In this document: positions 25,179 to 31,908 of the stretch, piece after piece | Layout: each line of letters begins with the position of its first letter | How positions within the stretch are numbered: position 1 is the stretch's first letter | Assembly (NCBI RefSeq): GCF_000221185.1 | Contig: NC_015865.1 | Coordinates: 434,001 to 498,000, forward strand | Reading direction: 5' to 3' | Source of the DNA: Thermococcus sp. 4557 | GTDB lineage: Archaea > Methanobacteriota_B > Thermococci > Thermococcales > Thermococcaceae | DNA length: 64,000 nucleotides | Notes under the pieces: model-generated | What the model saw: the letters and a program-made list of their open reading frames with translations, nothing else | Databases searched by the model: none | What the model was told of the DNA's origin: nothing | Translations under genes and position numbers: made by a program

Positions 25179-25813
25179 AGAGGATAAAACTGCTCATCCT
25201 GCTGGCCAGAAGGGGGGCCGTTGGAGAGAAGGTCAAGGTGACGCTGAGGGACCTGGGCGATGAGCTCGGGATTTCCCCGCAGTCCGTCCTGAGACTCCTC
25301 GAGGACATGGAGGGGGAGGGATTCATAGAGAAGTCCGTCGAAGGGAAGAAAACCTACGTCGAGATAAGCCCCAACGGTCTGGCCTTTCTGGAGGAACTCT
25401 GCGATGCCATATCGGGCGTCCTTTACAACGGCGTTATAATCGGCGAGGTCATCTCGGGAATAGGTGAAGGGGCGTATTACGTGAGGCAGTACTCCCAGTT
25501 AATCGAGGAGTACCTGGGGTTCAAACCGTACCCAGGAACGCTGAATATCCGCGTTGTCTTCCCGAGGACGGTGTTTGATGCCCTCTGCGGCGTCAGGCCG
25601 GTCATCCTTCCGGGATTCGTGAAGGATGGAAGGACGTTCGGGGACGTCAAAGCATACCGGGTCAGGATAGGGGACGTCGAGGGTGCAATAGTCATACCCT
25701 CCCGGACGGTCCATCCCCCGAAGATAGCGGAAATAGTGGCCCCCATCTACCTCAGGGAGAAGCTGAACCTTCAGGACGGCTCAAAGATAACGATAAAGGT
25801 CGTGAAATCATGA
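25175..25813 (+). CDS. ribK: CTP-dependent riboflavin kinase with N-terminal helix-turn-helix
   Basis: 212 residues. The N-terminal ~80 residues are a winged helix ([27 protein letters not shown]). The kinase domain has [11 protein letters not shown] near 92-102 and the [14 protein letters not shown] motif. It converts riboflavin and CTP to FMN. In this fusion the DNA-binding part may control flavin genes, as proposed for RbkR proteins. It overlaps the genes on both sides by 4 bases, an operon with endonuclease V and a membrane protein. Confidence 0.9.
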   Translation: MKRIKLLILLARRGAVGEKVKVTLRDLGDELGISPQSVLRLLEDMEGEGFIEKSVEGKKTYVEISPNGLAFLEELCDAISGVLYNGVIIGEVISGIGEGAYYVRQYSQLIEEYLGFKPYPGTLNIRVVFPRTVFDALCGVRPVILPGFVKDGRTFGDVKAYRVRIGDVEGAIVIPSRTVHPPKIAEIVAPIYLREKLNLQDGSKITIKVVKS

Positions 25814-26346
25814 ACCCGCGGGATGTAAACTGGAGGTCGCTCCTTGCCTGGGCAGGGGTGGGCTCGTTTATAGGCTTTGCGGTAGCGGTGGCCATGTACT
25901 CGCCCAGGGCCGGAAACGAGGGGTTCGTGTATCTGATATACGTCGGCCTGCTCGCGGGAATCCTGCTGGGCCTCAGATACCCCTTTAACGTCAGGGCCTC
26001 CGCCTACGCGTTCCCCATGGGATTCCTTGCCACTTCCCTGCTGGCGGGTCTGTGGGCGGTAAGGGACGTGGGCCCCCCGGGGGCGTACGCGTTCATAGCC
26101 GTCGTCATGGCGGCCATGATTATCGTGGGCCCCTCCAGCTACCTGGACATGTTTCTCGTCCCGCTCAGCTACTTCGGCGGCTTCGCCGTGGCAATGCTGA
26201 CCTTCAAAGGGTACGAACCCCTCCAGGGCACCGAGGGAGCCGTTGCGAGTCTGTTCGTCGTCGGGGTCATGGGGGCGGTGCTGGCGTTCTTCGCGGTATT
26301 TGCGAGATGGGCCTTTGAGGTGGCTAGGAGCATTCCCAGGAGGTAA
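25810..26346 (+). CDS. hypothetical membrane protein
   Basis: 178 residues with about five membrane helices, starting [20 protein letters not shown] and ending in [28 protein letters not shown]. No transport motif is seen. The start overlaps the ribK stop (ATGA), so it is translated with ribK. A flavin-transport role is possible from context only. Confidence 0.65.
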   Translation: MNPRDVNWRSLLAWAGVGSFIGFAVAVAMYSPRAGNEGFVYLIYVGLLAGILLGLRYPFNVRASAYAFPMGFLATSLLAGLWAVRDVGPPGAYAFIAVVMAAMIIVGPSSYLDMFLVPLSYFGGFAVAMLTFKGYEPLQGTEGAVASLFVVGVMGAVLAFFAVFARWAFEVARSIPRR

Positions 26347-26347
26347 C

Positions 26348-26355
26348 GTTTAAAT
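26348..26355 (+). promoter_or_regulatory. TATA box for the PRC-barrel gene
   Basis: GTTTAAAT right after the stop of the upstream gene; start predicted near 26376, before GGTGAT and the ATG at 26388. Confidence 0.5.
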
Positions 26356-26387
26356 ACGTTCACCAACAACCTATTCCGGTGATTAAA

Positions 26388-26597
26388 ATGGTGATGCGCC
26401 TCTCAAAGCTCTACGGGAAGCAGATATACAACACCAAGGGCTACTACGTCGGCTACGTCGATGAGATTCTGATCGAAGTTGACAGGGGCCAGGGAAAGGT
26501 GCTAGCCCTTGGACTGCCGGGCGAGAAGGTCGGCGTGCCCTACAACAGGGTTACCGCGATAGGTGATATAATACTGGTAAAGGCAAAAGAAGAGTGA
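26388..26597 (+). CDS. PRC-barrel domain protein
   Basis: 69 residues from the ATG at 26388. The whole protein is one PRC-barrel: MRLSKLYGKQIYNTKGYYVG, VDEILIEVDRGQGKVLAL and VPYNRVTAIGDIILVK. The fold occurs in photosynthetic reaction centres and in RimM; stand-alone archaeal copies are conserved and one group acts in cell division (CdpB). Which role applies here is unknown. It is convergent with the TrkA-N/DHH gene, stop to stop. Confidence 0.85.
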   Translation: MVMRLSKLYGKQIYNTKGYYVGYVDEILIEVDRGQGKVLALGLPGEKVGVPYNRVTAIGDIILVKAKEE

Positions 26598-28061
26598 TCA
26601 GCCTTCTTTAACTTTTAGTGCCTCGAGGAACTTCTCCGTTATGGCTTCCTCCGCCAGCCTGAGGAGCGAGCCCTTGTCCTTGGCGAGCTTGAAGATTCCG
26701 AGCGGAATTCTCGCCCCGCCAGACTGGGAGTGGCCGCCGCCGCTGCCGATGTCGCCGAAGGCCTCCCTGAGGACGGCTCCTATGTTCACCCTGACGTCGC
26801 GGGTTCTGGCGGAAATCTCTATTCTGTCGTCCACTATGCCGAAGACGAGGACGGTGGTTATGCCCTCCAGGCGGAGGAGGAAATCCGCCGACTCCGCTAT
26901 GGCGTCGCGGTTGGTGATGAAGCCCACGTTGCTGACGACAACGTTCTTGTAGATGCGCCTGTTCATTATTGCCTTCGCCAGTATCTCCGCCGTCTCGGTG
27001 CTTATGTCCGGGTGCTCTATCTTGTCGAGGAGCTCGTAGTCCACCTTACCGGCCAGGAACTCGATGGCCTTGAGGTCGATGTGGCTCAGCTTGGAGAACT
27101 TCTTGGTGTCGATGTAAATGCCGTAGAAGAGGGCGGTGGCCATGAGGGGGGACAGGGAGATGTTGAGCATCCTGAGGTACTCGGCGAGGATCGCGGCGGA
27201 GGAGTGGACATCGGGCCGTATGTCGAGGAAAGCGTCCTCGGGGATGAGTTCCTGAAGGTGCTGGAGTATCTGGTGGTGGTCGATGAGTATCTTTATCTTA
27301 TTGTAATCCGACTGGTCAAGCGTCGTGAGGTTGCCGTTGGGCTGGCAGTCCACGAGGGCTATGAACGGGTAGCGTTTAAGCTCATAGGAACCCCTGGAAA
27401 CCTTCCTGAGGTCGATGCCGAGGAGGTTCACGAAAGCCCTGTTCTCGTGGTGGGCTATCTCGCCGCCGTAGACTATCTGGGTCTTGAAGCCTAGGGTCTG
27501 GGCTATGACGCTCAGGGCGGTCGCGCTGGCTATTGCGTCCGGGTCGGGGTTGTCGTGCATGACTATCAGGAGGGAATCTGCCTGGTTCCTGAGCTCCTTG
27601 AGCTTCCTGACCAGGAGGTTGGCGTTTTTCCGCTCGCCGATTCTCTCGACCGTTCTGACCAGGGCCTCCTTAAGGGCGTTTCTGGGTGAGACGGCGTAGT
27701 CGACCTTAACCTCCGCCTCGTACTCCTCGTTTATCTGGGAGACGAGGTCATCCAGGCCAACATCGTCGGGAAGAACCGTAACGATCGGCACGTCTTTGTT
27801 GTTGGTCCTTATCACGTAGACGGTTTTTCTGATTACATCCACGTTCATTGTGGTTATTATGACGAGTTCGGCTTTGTCAACCCCCGCCTTCAGGAGGGTG
27901 GCGGTGTATGAGAAGTCCCCGTTGATGACCTGGAATCCGCTCTCCTCGAGGGCCTTGGCACGGATTTCATCCTTCTCTATCACGGTTACATCAAACTCTC
28001 CCCTCAGGGATTCGGCTATCGCACGGCCGATTGCCCCGCCTCCGAGTACCAGCACCCGCAT
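26598..28061 (-). CDS. TrkA-N / DHH phosphoesterase fusion protein
   Basis: 487 residues from the ATG at 28061 (GGTGGGG upstream). The N-terminal Rossmann domain (GGGAIG at 7-12) is TrkA-N/RCK-like and probably binds NAD or a nucleotide. From about residue 155 comes a DHH phosphoesterase: HDNPDPDAIASA, LVDCQPNG and LIDHHQ, with DHHA1 at the end (GGGHSQSGGARI). DHH/DHHA1 proteins cleave nanoRNA, pAp or cyclic dinucleotides. The fused sensor may let nucleotide or redox state control the activity. The combination is known in archaea; its substrate is not. Confidence 0.87.
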   Translation of the reverse strand: MRVLVLGGGAIGRAIAESLRGEFDVTVIEKDEIRAKALEESGFQVINGDFSYTATLLKAGVDKAELVIITTMNVDVIRKTVYVIRTNNKDVPIVTVLPDDVGLDDLVSQINEEYEAEVKVDYAVSPRNALKEALVRTVERIGERKNANLLVRKLKELRNQADSLLIVMHDNPDPDAIASATALSVIAQTLGFKTQIVYGGEIAHHENRAFVNLLGIDLRKVSRGSYELKRYPFIALVDCQPNGNLTTLDQSDYNKIKILIDHHQILQHLQELIPEDAFLDIRPDVHSSAAILAEYLRMLNISLSPLMATALFYGIYIDTKKFSKLSHIDLKAIEFLAGKVDYELLDKIEHPDISTETAEILAKAIMNRRIYKNVVVSNVGFITNRDAIAESADFLLRLEGITTVLVFGIVDDRIEISARTRDVRVNIGAVLREAFGDIGSGGGHSQSGGARIPLGIFKLAKDKGSLLRLAEEAITEKFLEALKVKEG

Positions 28062-28175
28062 GTTCCCCACCTTTTTGCACAATAATGTTTAAATACAAGC
28101 GCCGATATACTAGGACGGTGAATTCCTCTCTGGGATTTTTTGGCTGAGGGATATATATAGCTAATGGTGATGGAT

Positions 28176-29891
28176 ATGCAGTTGCCAGACAAGGGGCCAT
28201 TCATGGAGAACGTGGTAGCAACCTCCGCAGGGGATCTGGGAGCGCTCGTTCAAAAGGCGCTTTCCCAGGGCAACGGGGCTTTTCTAAAGATATTTGCTAG
28301 GAGCGCAGGAGGTAAGTACTACATAACCGTCCTCCTCGACAGGTCAAAGGTGCTCGCGGCGGAGTGCCTCGTGGTTGACACGAAGCAGAACCTCTCGGGG
28401 GAGGAAGCAATCAGGGTGCTGAAGTCATCCATTGGCAAACCAATGGTCGTTGACGTTTATACCCTCGATGAACTCGAGCTCAAGCTGTCCGTGGCGGATA
28501 ATATCGACGCATACACTCAGACCCCAAAAGTCCCGCTGGACGAACTCTTCAAAGTCCCCAGCGAGGGGCCTCCTGCGGAGCCCGCAAAGAGGGAGGAACC
28601 CGCTGAGAAGAAGGCAGCGATAGCGGCGACGGCGGGAGCCGCGGTGACCTCCCAGACCACGACCGAGCCGCAGCCCCTGGCGGTGGAGGCAGAGAAGCCC
28701 AAGCCCGCCCCAACCCCTGCGGGGAAGCCCGAGGTTGTGGTCAACCTGACCGGTGGAAGCATACCCGAGAAGGCCTTCCAGGTCTACGCGGAGGACCTCC
28801 TCAAGGAGGCCAAGAGGATAAAGGGCCTCACGATAAACAGAATAGAGTTCGATGCCAGCGTGGGCGAGGGCGTTGTCTACCTCAACGTTCACATCTACGG
28901 AAACTCCACCGGCGATTCAAGGGACATAGAGGTGGCGGAGAAGAGGATGCTCCACGCTGTCAGCAAGTACGCCCCCGTTCTCCTCAGGGAGGCCGAGATA
29001 AAGCCGATAATCAGGGATGTGGGCATAATCATCGACGGCCAGGAGCTCAAGCCCCAGGAGATAGTGGACAGGGACAAGAAGAAGACCGGAAACGTCACAA
29101 AGGACGGAAGGATTTCCTTGTCCGTTCTCGAGGACGTGTGGCCGTACTTCAGCGCCTACGCCAGGACCGTTGTGACGGAGATAGAGAGCGCGGGGATAAA
29201 GATCGACAAGGCCCACTTCGACGTCAGGGGAAGGAAGGAGTTCGAGATAAACCTCTCCCTCGTGGTTGAGACCAGTATGGCCAAGGACTCCGTCCAGAGA
29301 ATAGCCAAGGACATTCTGAGCAGGCACGCAAGGGAGCTCGGAAGAAGTCTGAAGCGCTACATAACCGTCCACAACATAGAGGTTGAAACGGTGTCAAAGG
29401 CAGGCGTCTCAGGTTCTGCGGCCGCTCCCGTGGCCGTCGAGACCAGCGGCAAGGCCGCGGAGATACTGGCGAAGAAGGCGCTCCTCGAGAAGGAGGTCGA
29501 GCAGCTCCTTAAACAGGCCGGAATAGATGAGCTTTCCGTCCTCACGGAGGAAAAGAAGAAGGAAAGCGAGGAAACCATGCTGAAGAGCCGCATAGAGCCC
29601 GCAGTGGAGACCCTCAAGAACAGGATTCACGCGGAGCTCAAGCTCGTCCCGCGCGTCACATTCAAATGGCTCAAGCTCAACCATGAAATCCAGGGTCCAA
29701 CCGTTTACGTCGATATCGAGGCCAGTTTCCTCAAGGAAAACGTTGGAGGCCTCTTCGGTTCGTTCTCCGGCGTCTCCGATGAGAAGATAAAGCAGGACAT
29801 AGCGGCGACTGTCCAGAGAGTCATAAAGGACGTGTCGAGGGAGTACGGAATCGCGATCAACATGCGGAGATTGAACGTAATCATCCGCTGA
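28176..29891 (+). CDS. large protein of unknown function (possible DUF2226)
   Basis: About 571 residues from the ATG at 28176 (GGTGAT upstream). A TATATATA at 28152-28158 would put the transcript start near 28181, so an ATG at 28203 is a real alternative. The protein has an N-terminal alpha/beta domain (to about 115), a low-complexity Pro/Ala/Glu/Lys linker (about 125-195) and two or three related alpha/beta units, for example EKAFQVYAEDLLKEAKRIKG and EKIKQDIAATVQRVIKDVS. A short coiled coil lies near 425-465. I suspect DUF2226 but cannot confirm. No membrane segment. Confidence 0.65.
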   Translation: MQLPDKGPFMENVVATSAGDLGALVQKALSQGNGAFLKIFARSAGGKYYITVLLDRSKVLAAECLVVDTKQNLSGEEAIRVLKSSIGKPMVVDVYTLDELELKLSVADNIDAYTQTPKVPLDELFKVPSEGPPAEPAKREEPAEKKAAIAATAGAAVTSQTTTEPQPLAVEAEKPKPAPTPAGKPEVVVNLTGGSIPEKAFQVYAEDLLKEAKRIKGLTINRIEFDASVGEGVVYLNVHIYGNSTGDSRDIEVAEKRMLHAVSKYAPVLLREAEIKPIIRDVGIIIDGQELKPQEIVDRDKKKTGNVTKDGRISLSVLEDVWPYFSAYARTVVTEIESAGIKIDKAHFDVRGRKEFEINLSLVVETSMAKDSVQRIAKDILSRHARELGRSLKRYITVHNIEVETVSKAGVSGSAAAPVAVETSGKAAEILAKKALLEKEVEQLLKQAGIDELSVLTEEKKKESEETMLKSRIEPAVETLKNRIHAELKLVPRVTFKWLKLNHEIQGPTVYVDIEASFLKENVGGLFGSFSGVSDEKIKQDIAATVQRVIKDVSREYGIAINMRRLNVIIR

Positions 29892-29914
29892 TTCCTTCTT
29901 TTCTATTGCATTTG

Positions 29915-29974
29915 CAGATCAGCACTCAAGATCGTCATCATCCTGACGTCAGATATGCCGAGGTCATCATCCGT
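29915..29974 (-). ncRNA. C/D box small RNA (2'-O-methylation guide)
   Basis: All four boxes are present in order on the minus strand: C box ATGATGA (29970-29964), D' box CTGA (29952-29949), C' box ATGATGA (29941-29935) and D box CTGA (29922-29919). The D' guide is CCTCGGCATAT (11 nt) and the D guide is CGATCTTGAGTG (12 nt). By the N+5 rule the methylated bases would be the fifth of ATATGCCGAGG and of CACTCAAGATCG. It works with L7Ae, Nop5 and fibrillarin. A minus-strand TATA box lies 26 bases upstream. The length of about 60 nt is normal. Confidence 0.88.
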
Positions 29975-29990
29975 TCCAATTCCGCGGGAG

Positions 29991-30000
29991 GTTTAATAAC
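29991..30000 (-). promoter_or_regulatory. TATA box of the C/D box RNA
   Basis: GTTATTAAAC on the minus strand is centred 26 bases before the C box, placing the transcript start within a few bases of it. Confidence 0.55.
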
Positions 30001-30035
30001 TTTGACGGCATTTCGTCGAACATCTAAACGCTAAG

Positions 30036-30044
30036 TTTTTAAAC
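30036..30044 (+). promoter_or_regulatory. TATA box, leaderless EamA gene
   Basis: TTTTTAAAC is centred 26 bases before the ATG at 30066; no ribosome binding site is present. Confidence 0.55.
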
Positions 30045-30065
30045 TAAGTGCTTGCCCTCACCAAT

Positions 30066-30935
30066 ATGGACGGCTTAATCCTTGGAGTTCTGGCGGCGCT
30101 GGCATCGGCTTTCTCGTGGGCGGCATCGACGATACTGATAAAGGCGGGAATGCGTGACAAGAGCCCTGTGGCGGCCAACATATTCCGCCTCTACGCCGTC
30201 TCGGCGATGTTCGCGGTCATCTTCCTGATAAACGGCACCTTCTCGAAGATCGCCGGGCTGTCTCCAGAGCTGCTCGCGATGGCCTTCGTCTCAGGGGCCT
30301 TCGGCTTCGTCATAGGCGACTACTTCTACCTCAACGCCCTCAAGATGATGGGCGTCTCAAGAACCGTCCCGATAACCTCCACCTACCCGCTGTGGGCCAT
30401 ACTGTGGGCCTTCCTCTTCCTGGGGAGAGATGTAAGCGCCCAGATAGTTGTGGGCGCCGCGCTGGTGGTTTCCGCGATAGTGGTTGTGAAGAAGGCGGAG
30501 GAGGAAGAGGAGATAAACCCAAAGGGCTTCCTCTTCGCGATCCTGGCCCCAATCTCCTGGAGCTTCGCGATACTCACGATGGACTGGCTCACCGGTTACG
30601 TGGACGTGCTCACGCTCGCCGGGATAAGAATGATGTTCGCGGCCCTGGCCGTGTCGCTCTTCCTGCCGGGGTACGCGGGCGAGCTGAGGAGGATAACCCT
30701 CCGGGAAGCGCTTCTCCTGACCGGCGCCGCGGCCACGGGCCTGCTCCTCGGCCAGTACCTCTTCGTCTACTCGATAAACCTCGTGGGTTCCCAGATATCG
30801 GCCCCCGTTTCGGCTATAAACCCCATCATAGCCTCGACCCTTGCGATACTAATCCTCAAGGAGCCGCCCAACAGGAAGATACTCGAGGGACTGATCTTGG
30901 CAGTTCTCGGGGTAATACTCATCTCCACCGGCTGA
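30066..30935 (+). CDS. EamA (DMT superfamily) transporter
   Basis: 289 residues from the ATG at 30066; a GTG at 30048 is possible but would lie upstream of the predicted transcript start. Ten membrane helices form two EamA repeats. The first begins LILGVLAALASAFSWAASTILIKAG and the second GFLFAILAPISWSFAILTMDW; TSTYPLWAILWAFLFLG and SAINPIIASTLAILILKEPP are the equivalent late helices. The family exports metabolites or amino acids; the substrate is unknown. Confidence 0.9.
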   Translation: MDGLILGVLAALASAFSWAASTILIKAGMRDKSPVAANIFRLYAVSAMFAVIFLINGTFSKIAGLSPELLAMAFVSGAFGFVIGDYFYLNALKMMGVSRTVPITSTYPLWAILWAFLFLGRDVSAQIVVGAALVVSAIVVVKKAEEEEEINPKGFLFAILAPISWSFAILTMDWLTGYVDVLTLAGIRMMFAALAVSLFLPGYAGELRRITLREALLLTGAAATGLLLGQYLFVYSINLVGSQISAPVSAINPIIASTLAILILKEPPNRKILEGLILAVLGVILISTG

Positions 30936-30942
30936 GGCTCAG

Positions 30943-30950
30943 GTTTTTAA
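30943..30950 (+). promoter_or_regulatory. TATA box of the second H/ACA RNA
   Basis: TTTTTAAG just after the EamA stop; transcription is expected near 30972, ahead of a 10-bp hairpin at 30981-31004 and the two H/ACA hairpins. Confidence 0.5.
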
Positions 30951-31004
30951 GGTGGTCGGCCATAGAATCAATCGCCGACAGTGAGGGGACAATCGTCTCC
31001 TCAT

Positions 31005-31132
31005 GGGCTCGGTTTACCCGCCTCCGCGAGGTATCGGGTTCTGTGAGCGGAGCGTGCTCACGCCGAGCCCACAGGGCCGGGAGCATCCACCCGCGCGAGC
31101 GAATGAACGCGGGCCTCTGTACCCGGCCCACA
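31005..31132 (+). ncRNA. two-hairpin H/ACA guide RNA with kink-turns
   Basis: It fills the gene-free stretch 30936-31214. Hairpin A: GGGCTCGG (31005-31012) pairs with CCGAGCCC (31063-31070) and is followed at once by ACA (31071-31073). Its upper stem is 31022-31027 with 31047-31052, capped by a kink-turn with G31028-A31046 and A31029-G31045 sheared pairs. The pocket strands are 31013-31021 and 31053-31062. Hairpin B: GGGCCGGG (31074-31081) pairs with CCCGGCCC (31122-31129), then ACA (31130-31132); upper stem 31090-31095 with 31108-31113 and a GA/GA-containing loop. The transcript may start earlier, with a 10-bp hairpin at 30981-31004. Target uridines were not searched. Confidence 0.85.
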
Positions 31133-31154
31133 ATTCGATGCACTTCTGAGGAAG

Positions 31155-31162
31155 GCTTATAA
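31155..31162 (+). promoter_or_regulatory. TATA box for the XRE-CBS regulator
   Basis: CTTATAAC, 53 bases before the ATG at 31215; a leader of about 30 bases with GGTGGTT would result. Confidence 0.5.
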
Positions 31163-31214
31163 CCTGGAGGGCGGGAGTTAGTTTCTGAGAAGCCGACATA
31201 ATCGGTGGTTATTT

Positions 31215-31787
31215 ATGGTGATAATTCCCCGGCCGATAGAACCACAGGAGATAAGGCGAATTCGTAAGGAGCTCGGAATAACCCAGGAGGAGCTTGCGGA
31301 GAAGGCAGGGGTCACGCAGGCCTACATCGCCAAGCTGGAGACTGGCAAGGTGGACCCGCGACTCTCGACATTCAACCGAATCCTCCAGGCCCTGCTCGAG
31401 TGCAAAAAGGCCCAGCTCACCGCCAGGGACGTCATGTCATCCCCGGTTCTCTCAGTCAAACCCTACGACAGCGTTGAGAACGTCATAAAGCTCATGAACG
31501 AACACAACATATCCCAAATTCCGGTCATAGCGGGCAACAAGGTCGTCGGCTCCATCACCGAGAAGACCCTGGTGCGGCAGAGCCTCGAGTACGAGGACAT
31601 CTACGACCACAAGGTCATGGAGGTCATGGAGGAGCCGTTCCCGATAGTAAACGAGGACGAGGACCTGGAGGTCGTCAAGTACCTCCTGGAGGAGCACCCC
31701 GCTGTTCTTGTCCAGAACAGGGAGGGCAGGATAACCGGCATCATCACGAGGGTGGATATATTCAGGATAGGGAAAGGCCGCGGCTGA
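31215..31787 (+). CDS. XRE helix-turn-helix regulator with two CBS domains
   Basis: 190 residues. An N-terminal XRE/Cro helix-turn-helix (IRKELGITQEELAEKAGVTQ then AYIAKLETGKVDPRLSTF, residues 15-55) is followed by a tandem CBS pair: one starting TARDVMSSPVLSVKPYDS (near 70) and one starting HKVMEVMEEPFPIVNED (near 135). CBS pairs bind adenine nucleotides, so this probably adjusts transcription to energy charge. The target genes are unknown; neighbouring genes are an exporter and a binding lipoprotein. Confidence 0.9.
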   Translation: MVIIPRPIEPQEIRRIRKELGITQEELAEKAGVTQAYIAKLETGKVDPRLSTFNRILQALLECKKAQLTARDVMSSPVLSVKPYDSVENVIKLMNEHNISQIPVIAGNKVVGSITEKTLVRQSLEYEDIYDHKVMEVMEEPFPIVNEDEDLEVVKYLLEEHPAVLVQNREGRITGIITRVDIFRIGKGRG

Positions 31788-31855
31788 GTTTCCCACGCCG
31801 GCAGCCCTGCATTCCCCCTTCTTCTAACATCCACTCTGGCAAAAATATCCAACAA

Positions 31856-31864
31856 GTTTATATA
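31856..31864 (+). promoter_or_regulatory. TATA box of the tandem binding-protein gene
   Basis: GTTTATATA, about 50 bases before the ATG at 31909; the leader carries GGTGG. Confidence 0.55.
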
Positions 31865-31908
31865 CTCCCGGCCCAACCATCAGTGGACAAATAATCCAGG
31901 TGGTTGGA

